From NCBI GenBank assembly GCA_934757245.1, contig CAKVLH010000006.1:1-64000 (forward strand): a stretch of DNA of 64,000 nt, read 5' to 3'. Shown one piece after another: positions 36,226-43,670 of this stretch. A program made the position numbers and the translations under genes. Position 1 is the stretch's first letter. Every line of letters starts with the position of its first letter. The DNA comes from an uncultured Candidatus Melainabacteria bacterium. Its GTDB lineage: Bacteria; Cyanobacteriota; Vampirovibrionia; Gastranaerophilales; Gastranaerophilaceae. Under the pieces are notes generated by a model. It did not search any database, was not told the DNA's origin, and saw nothing but the letters and a program-made list of their open reading frames with translations.

Positions 36226-37371
36226 ATGTATGTAAACAAGTGCATTAAGTGTGGTGCTGAATTTGAAACAAAGAACCCCAAAAGAGTGATATGTCCTAAT
36301 TGTCTATACGCAGATAAGGGAAATGAATCAACAGAAGAAAAACCTATGCAAAGCTATAGCTCTTATAGCTCATATTCTGCAGATTCAAGACCAAGAAGTT
36401 ATGATAGACCACAGCAAAGTGGCTATAGAAATAATAATTACAACCGCGAAGGCGGATATAATCGTGATAACGGTGGCTATCAAAGACGTGAAGGTGGCTA
36501 CAACCGAGATGGCGGTTATCAAAGAGATAACAGAGAAGGCGGATATAACCGCGACCATAGAGATAATCGCAATTATTCATCTCAAGGTGGCTACAATCGC
36601 GACAATAATGGCTATCAAAGACGTGAAGGGGGCTATAACAGAGAAGGCGGATACAATCGCGGTGGCGGTTACCAACAAAGAAGACCGCAACAAGGCGGTT
36701 TTAGAAATAATTATGCCAGTGCTCGTCCAGGACAACGTCGCCCAATGCAGCGTAAACCACAAAAACCTGCCAGACCATTACTTATTAGTAAAGAACAATT
36801 GGAAGCGATTGAAGCACTTTATAAAACAATGCTTCCTTTGCCAAACCCAGATTGCCATGAAGTAATCGGCGCACACTTGGGTATTGAACCACAAAAAGTA
36901 TTCTTTGGAATCAACTTAGTTCGTCAAAAAATGATGTTACCAAAACTACCGTTCCCAAAACGCAAATTGGCGATTACACCGGATCAGATGACAGCAATCA
37001 AGGCTCTTTACGAACCATTGTTACCATTGCCTCCAATCGGTTGCCACAAAATTATTGCAGCGCAATTGAAAATGGACGAGTGGAGAGTTCACGTAGGTAT
37101 CAAATTAATTCGTGCTCAATTAGGTTTGGATCGTTGGAACGAAGATAGAGCTGATAAACCGGCTGATTATATGGTTGCTAAGCATACTAAACCCGCAAAG
37201 AAAGACAAAGTGCCGGTTGCAGTCAAGGCTGAAATTACAGAAGAATCACCTGAAACTTCAAAAGTAGAAGAAAATATTGCTGAACCAGCTCAGGAAGCAA
37301 CTACAGAGGAAGTTCCTGCTGAAAAACCAAAACGCGGTAGAAAACCTAAGAAGAAAGAAAATGAAGAATAA
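36226..37371 (+). CDS. Zinc-ribbon, GGYNR-repeat, tandem-domain nucleic-acid-binding-like protein
   Basis: This 381-aa protein has three parts. Residues 6-26 form a CxxC zinc ribbon (CIKCG and CPNC). Residues about 45-165 are a low-complexity domain of Tyr/Gly/Arg/Asn repeats (GGYNRD, GGYQRR), much like eukaryotic RGG/prion-like RNA-binding proteins. Residues about 185-305 hold two copies of a helical unit (EQLEAIEALYKTMLPLPNPD and DQMTAIKALYEPLLPLPPIG). A charged tail ends PKRGRKPKKK, like an AT-hook. It overlaps rimM by 11 nt, which suggests work on ribosomes or RNA. AAGAGG precedes the ATG. I know no named family. Confidence 0.75.
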   Translation: MYVNKCIKCGAEFETKNPKRVICPNCLYADKGNESTEEKPMQSYSSYSSYSADSRPRSYDRPQQSGYRNNNYNREGGYNRDNGGYQRREGGYNRDGGYQRDNREGGYNRDHRDNRNYSSQGGYNRDNNGYQRREGGYNREGGYNRGGGYQQRRPQQGGFRNNYASARPGQRRPMQRKPQKPARPLLISKEQLEAIEALYKTMLPLPNPDCHEVIGAHLGIEPQKVFFGINLVRQKMMLPKLPFPKRKLAITPDQMTAIKALYEPLLPLPPIGCHKIIAAQLKMDEWRVHVGIKLIRAQLGLDRWNEDRADKPADYMVAKHTKPAKKDKVPVAVKAEITEESPETSKVEENIAEPAQEATTEEVPAEKPKRGRKPKKKENEE

Positions 37372-37873
37372 TTTTGTTTCAGTCGGTAAAATTCTAAATT
37401 TTCATGGTGTTCAAGGAGAAGCCAAGCTTGGTTATTCCAAAAACAGAGAAGAATTTTTGTCTAATCTGAAAGAAGTTTATATTTTACATGATGGTGAATA
37501 TAAATTACTTGAAATCTCAAAAGTTAGGTTTACACCAAAATGTGGAATTATTAAATTTAAAGGTATTGATTCTTTAAATGATATTTTGGAGTACAAAAAT
37601 CAACTTCTTTTTGTTGATGAGAGTACAATTCGTGAGTTTTTAGAAGAAGACGAATTTCTTATTGACGAACTTGTCGGTCTTGATGTTTATGATGATGAGA
37701 AGAAAGTCGGTGCTGTCGTTGGGGTTTCCAATAATGGCGCAACTGATTTGCTGTCAATAAAAACTTTGAATAAAAAAGTATCATTGATTCCATTTGTAAA
37801 AGCAATAGTTTTATCCGTAGATATTAAAGCACGTAAAATCCAGATTAATAACCTTGAAGGGCTGTTGGAATGA
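37361..37873 (+). CDS. rimM: 16S rRNA processing protein RimM
   Basis: This 30S maturation factor of 170 aa has the N-terminal barrel VSVGKILNFHGVQGEAKL and a C-terminal PRC-barrel (LIDELVGLDVYDDEKKVGAV, IPFVKAIVLSVDIKARKI). The start inside the end of the previous gene gives normal length; an upstream frame extension lies antisense-like in that gene and is not used. It is coupled to trmD by ATGA. Confidence 0.92.
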   Translation: MKNNFVSVGKILNFHGVQGEAKLGYSKNREEFLSNLKEVYILHDGEYKLLEISKVRFTPKCGIIKFKGIDSLNDILEYKNQLLFVDESTIREFLEEDEFLIDELVGLDVYDDEKKVGAVVGVSNNGATDLLSIKTLNKKVSLIPFVKAIVLSVDIKARKIQINNLEGLLE

Positions 37874-38559
37874 GATTCGACGTTCTGACTTTGTTTCCGG
37901 AATTAATCCAATCACATTTGGATTTTAGTATAATGAAACGTGCAACAGACGAAGGAGTTATTAGCGTAAATGCTATTAATCCTCGCGATTTTACTCTGGA
38001 TAAACATAAAAAAGTTGATGACACGCCTTATGGTGGTGGAGCAGGTATGGTTTTAATGCCGCAACCTTATGTTGATGCTTATAATAGCGTTGAGAAACTT
38101 GAAAATTCTGTTACTTTAATGATGACTCCGCAAGGTGAACCGTTTAATGATAAAATCTCAAATGAACTTGCTAAGTATGAACAAGTAATTATATTGTGTG
38201 GGCATTACGAAGGCTATGACGAGCGAATTAGAGAAATTATTAAACCGAGAGAAATCTCAATTGGTGATTTCGTTCTAACAGGTGGGGAATTGCCTGCTCT
38301 ATGCGTTATAGATAGCGTTTCAAGGAAAATCGACGGAACACTGGGTAAAATCGAATCTGCACATGACGATAGTTTTTCTGACGGATTATTGGAATATCCG
38401 CAATACACAAAACCTCGCGAATACTTAGGTTATAAAGTGCCGGAAGTTTTGTTGAATGGCAATCACAAACTAATTGAAGAGTTTAGGATGCAACAAAAAG
38501 TTGAGCGTACAAAAAACAAACGACCGGATTTATATCAAAAGTGGCTTAAGAATAATTAG
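37870..38559 (+). CDS. trmD: tRNA (guanine-N1-)-methyltransferase
   Basis: This knotted SPOUT enzyme makes m1G37 in tRNAs. The 229-aa protein has MRFDVLTLFPELI, DTPYGGGAGMV, LCGHYEGYDERI, ISIGDFVLTGGELPAL and the C-terminal YTKPREYLG block, all diagnostic. It follows rimM as in most bacteria. rpsP and rplS are not adjacent here. Confidence 0.97.
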   Translation: MRFDVLTLFPELIQSHLDFSIMKRATDEGVISVNAINPRDFTLDKHKKVDDTPYGGGAGMVLMPQPYVDAYNSVEKLENSVTLMMTPQGEPFNDKISNELAKYEQVIILCGHYEGYDERIREIIKPREISIGDFVLTGGELPALCVIDSVSRKIDGTLGKIESAHDDSFSDGLLEYPQYTKPREYLGYKVPEVLLNGNHKLIEEFRMQQKVERTKNKRPDLYQKWLKNN

Positions 38560-38580
38560 TTTTTTGGAAATAAACAAAAA

Positions 38581-38607
38581 TATGGCGCGAACTTCGTTCG
38601 CGCCATA
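38581..38607. terminator. Hairpin terminator between trmD and the UbiB-like gene
   Basis: TATGGCGCGAAC/GTTCGCGCCATA stem with TTC loop between convergent genes. It shares GGCGCGAACTT.GTTCGCGCC with the hairpin at 2462-2494. Confidence 0.75.
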
Positions 38608-38620
38608 AATAATTTTTTTA

Positions 38621-41251
38621 TTAATCCAATTTGACATCACCAAGCATTTTTTGTTTTAACCAGTATGTCAAATAGTCTTCGCTATTTGCTCTTGGTGCAT
38701 TTGGATTGTTCTTTTGTTTGAGCTTCTGCATCGGTGTAAGTTGTTTAAGGTTTTCTTTTTCTTGTCTTGCTACCATAGAATCATAAATTTTATTTCTTGC
38801 AAGATGTTCCAAACCTTTTTTGCCTCCGGCTAAAACTTTTCCAGTGCTTGAATGATGCCCCATAACATCTACAAAATCAAAATCCATAATTGCATTTTCT
38901 AAGTCTTTTAAAGAATTTTTAGCAGAAGTCCTTGATTTATGTAGATTTAATTGTGATGAACTTGGAATTATATCATACTTTTGCATTATGTTATCAGTTA
39001 ATGTTAATATTTTTTCATCATTCATTTGTTCTAGTTTTGTAGAATTATCAAAGAAACACGCCTTAAGCTCATTTTCCACTTTATCAATTGCACCATTTTT
39101 ATCCATGCCGGTAGGAAGTTTTGCACCTTCTAGAACATACTCAGCAATATCTTTTACATTACCTTGCTTAATATAGCTTGTTAAATTCAACGCTCTTAGT
39201 GATTGATCTACACCCATATCAATAGTATTTCCTGTATCAATCAGTGTGAATAATTTACCGCGTCTTGTTTTTAAAACATTAGGGTCAATAAAAATATTAC
39301 CAGGGTGAATATCTGCGTGAATTACTTTTCCGTTCTTATCGATTTTATGGAATTGTTCAATAAATACTTTTCGATATTCTTGTAACAAATAATCCGTATC
39401 ACTTTTTCTCAACTTAATATCAGAGAAATCCGGCATTCTTTCTGTTACACGTTTAATTTCTTCATCAATTTTTTTAAGTTCATTTTCTTTGATAGTTGCG
39501 TCTTTTACTAATTTATTAACTGCTTCTTTTTGTAAATATAGTTTATTCAAATCCATAAATGAAGATAAACTTACACCATTAGCTTTTTCCATAACATAAA
39601 CGTTGTTTTTAACCTCAATCGGTTTAACGACATTTGCAACTTTCGTAGTTTTAGAAAGTTTTAATGCGGCATCCATTTCGTTCTTTAGGTTAACTTCCTT
39701 AAGAATACCGTCTGCTAAATCTTCGACATTTCGAAGCAAGTAATCTTTTTCATCGGCAGACTTATCTGACATATTTTTTACCATATCGATAAATTTTTGT
39801 TTATCATTTAAAATTTTATCTTTTGTAATTCCGTCTTTTAAGATTTTTATACAAACTTCTTTTCCGGAAGCGTTTTTTGCAAGATAAGTTTCTGCTACCG
39901 TTCCAACACCAAGTAATTTACTAACTTTATACCCACCTCCAAGATGAGAAGTGATATATTTTTGTGCTTCTTCTAATGATCTGCTTGGAGGGCATTTCTC
40001 TCTAAGCGCTGCTGTTAATTCAGAACCATCTGCGGAGATTTGCTTAAACTTAACCGCAAATAAGTTTTCCTTTGTAAGTTGTTTAATTTTATCTTCAATA
40101 TTTGCGGAACTATCAATTATAGCTTTAATATTCGGTGATTCTAACATAGTGCCTTCGAGTTGCTTATAAGCAGACATTCCTTTAAAATCGGCAGGCTTGA
40201 GCTTGGCTTCTGCTAATTTTTTAGAAGCTTTTGCCATATTTTCGTTAAATACTTTAGCAAAGTTTCCTTTTTTAAATAAAGGCACTGCTAATGCTGTTGT
40301 TACTAATCCAATAGATAACGCATTTGAAGAAAGATTTTCCATTAATCCATTTGCAGATTTATTTTTGTCAGTTTTGTTTGCTACAAAGTAGCGGTTTAGC
40401 ATATTGCCAACCAAATAAATTGGAGCTCCGACAATTCCGCCTAATGCCATAACCGGCATCATTAAACCATTGATTGTACCTGATACAAAATTCTTGAAAT
40501 TTGTTTTTTTGCGCTCTTTATTTAATTGCTTTTTAGATAATTTTGCGGCTTCCTTTTGCATAGGATTTCTTAATTTTTTCGAGCCATAAATCTTTTCATC
40601 GACTTTAAACTCGTTAGAGTCAATTCTATTGAATTTTAAAGCCCAATATTTAGTTAAACCGCCTACGTAAGCACTAGCTAAAGCGGTGATTAGCATGGTC
40701 TTCTTATTTGATTTTAGTGTGTTAAATGTTTTTTCATAAATGTTAAATAAACGGTTATTAAATTTTTTCTTTTTTGCTGATATTTTTGTGTCATTAGCGA
40801 GTTCTTCTCTTGTTTTCTTTATCATTGAGGCAATATTATCTGTCAACGGCTTGTTTACATCAATGCAACCTTTAGTTTGCTTGAATAATTTGTTTAAGCC
40901 AAAGAAAGTTGCGCCTGATGCTGAAATGGAAACAGCATCTCCAAATAATTGCGCTGAATTTTCTTGAGAAGCATTATATTCTTGAATTTTAGCTTGCAAA
41001 TCTTGAACAGTAGACTCGCCATTTTTGGCCTTTTCAAGTTCTGCTAAAACTTTTTTAGAGCCAACTCCAACACCCGTAATATTCTTTAACCAATTATGAA
41101 ATCTCTCTACAAGTCCGTTATTTTTTCGAGTTTCTCGTCTATAATACTCTTTAATTGTTATTTGAGGTCTTGGCTGTGTCTGATTCTTTTTGACATTAGT
41201 TTTTTGATAACCGACATTATAATTGCCATAATTTGTTCTTACTTCAGTCAT
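38621..41251 (-). CDS. Large ABC1/UbiB-like atypical kinase with long N-terminal region
   Basis: The 876-aa protein carries a UbiB-like kinase domain at roughly 435-700: a glycine-loop region KVSKLLGVGTVAETY, the VAIK-like EVCIKILKDG, the catalytic HADIHPGNIF and the metal-binding TLIDTGN. The first 430 residues are not part of the family. They include basic/coiled-coil segments and several hydrophobic stretches (ALASAYVGGLTKYWAL, PVMALGGIVGAPIYLVGN). UbiB proteins act in quinone or lipid biology. The start has AGGG seven bases upstream. It ends with a polar tail. Confidence 0.8.
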   Translation of the reverse strand: MTEVRTNYGNYNVGYQKTNVKKNQTQPRPQITIKEYYRRETRKNNGLVERFHNWLKNITGVGVGSKKVLAELEKAKNGESTVQDLQAKIQEYNASQENSAQLFGDAVSISASGATFFGLNKLFKQTKGCIDVNKPLTDNIASMIKKTREELANDTKISAKKKKFNNRLFNIYEKTFNTLKSNKKTMLITALASAYVGGLTKYWALKFNRIDSNEFKVDEKIYGSKKLRNPMQKEAAKLSKKQLNKERKKTNFKNFVSGTINGLMMPVMALGGIVGAPIYLVGNMLNRYFVANKTDKNKSANGLMENLSSNALSIGLVTTALAVPLFKKGNFAKVFNENMAKASKKLAEAKLKPADFKGMSAYKQLEGTMLESPNIKAIIDSSANIEDKIKQLTKENLFAVKFKQISADGSELTAALREKCPPSRSLEEAQKYITSHLGGGYKVSKLLGVGTVAETYLAKNASGKEVCIKILKDGITKDKILNDKQKFIDMVKNMSDKSADEKDYLLRNVEDLADGILKEVNLKNEMDAALKLSKTTKVANVVKPIEVKNNVYVMEKANGVSLSSFMDLNKLYLQKEAVNKLVKDATIKENELKKIDEEIKRVTERMPDFSDIKLRKSDTDYLLQEYRKVFIEQFHKIDKNGKVIHADIHPGNIFIDPNVLKTRRGKLFTLIDTGNTIDMGVDQSLRALNLTSYIKQGNVKDIAEYVLEGAKLPTGMDKNGAIDKVENELKACFFDNSTKLEQMNDEKILTLTDNIMQKYDIIPSSSQLNLHKSRTSAKNSLKDLENAIMDFDFVDVMGHHSSTGKVLAGGKKGLEHLARNKIYDSMVARQEKENLKQLTPMQKLKQKNNPNAPRANSEDYLTYWLKQKMLGDVKLD

Positions 41252-41342
41252 AAATTTCCCTAATTTGGTTCCTTTACTAATACAAAGTCGTAAAAACATA
41301 TAAAATTGCTATTTATTAATGAGAAAGTTTGCAAATCTTTAC

Positions 41343-41369
41343 ATTCTTAATAGGGGTGGTTTTAAGAAT
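41343..41369. terminator. ATTCTTAA/TTAAGAAT inverted repeat
   Basis: An 8-bp dyad spaced by 11 nt lies between the S24 repressor stop and the UbiB-like start. It is a possible weak terminator of the repressor gene. Confidence 0.35.
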
Positions 41370-41391
41370 AAGATTAAAATTAATAATAAAT

Positions 41392-42006
41392 CTATCCGAC
41401 TTGCTTAATCGTCGCAACAATTTTTCCAATTAAAATTAAATCAAATACTGCTTTTCCGCAGATTGTACGAACCCTGTATTCAGGATTATCTGATTTTATA
41501 ATAATTTCGTCTAAATTTTTAGAAAGACGTTTAACAAAAAATTCGTTATTATAACAGAATACATAAATTTTGTTGTCTTGAATTTGATTCCCTTGCCAAT
41601 GTTCAACAATTAATTTGTCTCCACTATCAATCGTTGGAGACATACTGTTTCCGGTCGCATTAATCATTGAATATAATTTGTTTTTTGAATAACCGCTTAT
41701 CATAGAAGTCGCTATCGGAAGTTTTGTTTTTTCGCTCGAAAAAACTATACTACCCGTTCCACAGCTGGCAAAAACATCTGAATAATAATCTATATATGCA
41801 ATATCTTCATCCGAAGAAATACCCATTAAATTAATTTTAAAATATTCTTCAGCTTTTTTTAATTCGCTAACGGTAACTTCACTCTCATTTTTTATTCTAT
41901 TACTAATCGTCTGACGAGTTATTCCTAAACTGTCAGCAAGCATCGACTGATTAATGGTCGTAGCCGTACGATTTGAAATTATTGATAGAAGTTCATCAAG
42001 TTTCAT
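41392..42006 (-). CDS. S24-family (LexA/CI-like) repressor-peptidase
   Basis: This 204-aa phage-type repressor has an N-terminal helix-turn-helix (SMLADSLGITRQTISNRI, residues 21-38) and a peptidase S24 C-domain. A Cys-Gly cleavage site is at 82-83 (FASCGTGS), the catalytic Ser121 is in NATGNSMSPTIDSGD, and Lys159 is in NNEFFVKRLSKN; the 38-residue spacing is typical. Such proteins self-cleave on RecA activation. It is divergent from two small genes across a promoter with a perfect dyad, so it probably controls them. Confidence 0.88.
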   Translation of the reverse strand: MKLDELLSIISNRTATTINQSMLADSLGITRQTISNRIKNESEVTVSELKKAEEYFKINLMGISSDEDIAYIDYYSDVFASCGTGSIVFSSEKTKLPIATSMISGYSKNKLYSMINATGNSMSPTIDSGDKLIVEHWQGNQIQDNKIYVFCYNNEFFVKRLSKNLDEIIIKSDNPEYRVRTICGKAVFDLILIGKIVATIKQVG

Positions 42007-42029
42007 GTTTCACCACAATAAATTAACAC

Positions 42030-42060
42030 TTGACATTTGTATCATATTGTCTTACAATAT
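42030..42060 (+). promoter_or_regulatory. Consensus promoter with overlapping operator dyad
   Basis: TTGACA (42030-42035), a 17-bp spacer and TACAAT (42053-42058) drive the small genes to the right. ATATTGT-CTT-ACAATAT (42044-42060), a perfect 7-bp dyad, covers the spacer and the -10, the right place for binding by the divergent S24 repressor. Confidence 0.65.
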
Positions 42061-42148
42061 AACACAAGATGTAAGCTTATATTTGATATTTAAGCATACA
42101 TTTTCTAAAATGTCAATTGTTTATAACTTGGGAAGAGGATGTCGAAAT

Positions 42149-42355
42149 ATGGTTTATAGATACAATGTATCATGTAGTGAGACAATGTCAAAAAATTGGA
42201 CTCCGACAGCAATAGATTGTTATAAGCTTGGTTGCAGTTGTTCGAAATGTAATTTGTATAAGTTGTATTTTGAAGGAGGAGTTTTCAAGTGCAAGATGAA
42301 AGATACGGTAATTGAATTAGTCAGAAAATTCGGCGCACCAGAAGTAGAATTATAA
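42149..42355 (+). CDS. Small Cys-rich protein downstream of the S24 operator
   Basis: This 68-aa protein has five Cys, three in CYKLGCSCSKCN-like spacing near residues 28-37, which could bind a metal. The C-terminus is helical (DTVIELVRKFGAPE). The ATG follows a GGGAAGAGGA site at 42130-42139. No family is recognised; small proteins of this kind are common in the early region of prophages. Confidence 0.6.
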   Translation: MVYRYNVSCSETMSKNWTPTAIDCYKLGCSCSKCNLYKLYFEGGVFKCKMKDTVIELVRKFGAPEVEL

Positions 42356-42388
42356 ATTTCATTCAAACATAACAAAGAAAGGAGAATA

Positions 42389-42676
42389 ATGAATAGAACA
42401 ATCGCAAGTATAGAAAATGGCAAAAAAGGCGGACGCCCTAAGTATGATTCTAAAATTAGAGTAATAATTCCTAACATAGATTTTGTAATATTAACGCCTT
42501 CTCAGTATGGTTCATTGCTTGAAAAATACGGTTATGAATTACTTTATAAAGCTCTAAAAATATTAGAAAACTGGCTTATTTCAAGCCCTCAAGGGGAAAA
42601 ATATCGGGGCAAAAACAATTACGCTCATTTTCGTTCTGACGGTTGGGTAATAAATACTGCAAAATTTTCTAAATAA
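42389..42676 (+). CDS. Small phage-type protein
   Basis: This 95-aa protein has a basic N-terminus (NGKKGGRPKYDSKIRV), a helical middle (GSLLEKYGYELLYKALKIL) and a polar C-terminus (GKNNYAHFRSDGWV). It is preceded by a strong AAAGGAG site and follows the Cys-rich gene by 33 nt. The KKGGRP.YD opening recalls phage or plasmid replication-associated proteins, but I cannot assign a function. Confidence 0.6.
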   Translation: MNRTIASIENGKKGGRPKYDSKIRVIIPNIDFVILTPSQYGSLLEKYGYELLYKALKILENWLISSPQGEKYRGKNNYAHFRSDGWVINTAKFSK

Positions 42677-42713
42677 ACTAGCAAAAAATATTTTTACCGT
42701 TTTTAAAATTGGT

Positions 42714-43670
42714 ATGAACATCTTAAAAATATCAACCAACTATCAAAGTAATATTTCGTTCAATGCCGGAACAAAGTTTGTAATACCTAAAGATGAGCTT
42801 GAATATCTTATTAATGAAGGAAATACTTTGGCAGAAATTGGCAATATATATGATATTTCACTATATCGCGTAAGATACATGGTAAAGAAGTATGGATTAA
42901 AATATTTAAGAGAGCAACAGCATGAAGCAATAGCAATGCAACTGCCCGGTTTAATAGCAGAAGGTAAAAATCTTCAAGAAATAAGTCAATTTTTAGGAAT
43001 TAGTGTTAATATTATAGGCAACGTTATTAACAAAATAATTGGAAAAGAAAAATATTTAAAAATGTTAAATAGCGTTAAAACTATGCAAATAGATAAAAAA
43101 TTAGACTCTATGCAAAAAGATTTGAATCCTTTGCCACATACTAATTCAAGATTAATCTTGAATGAAGCGCTTAAAGATATTAGTGCTGGGGCAAAAATGC
43201 AGTTTAGAGAAGCATTCCAAAAAATGCGACAAAAACAGAAAACTTTAGCTAGAGAACATATTATAGAGGATGCAATTGCCGGTATAAGTCGTGGTAAACC
43301 TATCGAAAGTGTCGCAAAAGAATTAGGCGTTCCATATAACTATCTATTAAGACATATAAATCCTGACAAATATTCTGAGGCAAAAGAAGCCGGAAGAAAA
43401 TTTCTTCGAGAACGAATTAAAATCTTGATTTTTGATGGAGAAAAAATACAAGACATTGCAAAAAACCTGGGATATTCTGTAAAAACTATCTCAACAATAC
43501 TAGGTGGTAGTTTTTTATCAAACTGGAAACAAGAACTAAATTTGCACAGGTTTAAAATGATAGAACGATTGGAACTTGAAGGTAATAATTTAGAAACTAT
43601 TGCAGAAAAATTAAAAATATCAACAACAACCGTGCAAAGAATTATTAGAGCTTATAAAAAAGTAAATTAA
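42714..43670 (+). CDS. Protein with five tandem helix-turn-helix repeats
   Basis: This 318-aa protein begins MNILKISTNYQSNISFNAG and then shows five related units at roughly 27-60, 75-115, 180-218, 230-262 and 280-316. Each is of the form two helices, Gly, Leu.EIa..LgiS...V...I (for example NTLAEIGNIYDISLYRVRYM, KIQDIAKNLGYSVKTIST and NLETIAEKLKISTTTVQRI). These look like HTH_7/homeodomain-like DNA-binding units. A TAAAAT lies 4 nt before the ATG and there is no Shine-Dalgarno. It may bind long or repeated DNA sites. Confidence 0.7.
   Translation: MNILKISTNYQSNISFNAGTKFVIPKDELEYLINEGNTLAEIGNIYDISLYRVRYMVKKYGLKYLREQQHEAIAMQLPGLIAEGKNLQEISQFLGISVNIIGNVINKIIGKEKYLKMLNSVKTMQIDKKLDSMQKDLNPLPHTNSRLILNEALKDISAGAKMQFREAFQKMRQKQKTLAREHIIEDAIAGISRGKPIESVAKELGVPYNYLLRHINPDKYSEAKEAGRKFLRERIKILIFDGEKIQDIAKNLGYSVKTISTILGGSFLSNWKQELNLHRFKMIERLELEGNNLETIAEKLKISTTTVQRIIRAYKKVN

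Noticed and set aside
36420..36690. Short tandem DNA repeats resembling a CRISPR array
   Set aside because: The repeats are in-frame codons for GGYNR/GGYQRR units of the zinc-ribbon protein, with no constant-length spacers and no cas genes.
36323..36865. 180-codon frame overlapping the GGYNR-repeat gene
   Set aside because: It is an alternate frame of low-complexity DNA. The main frame has a zinc ribbon, conserved helical units and a ribosome-binding site.
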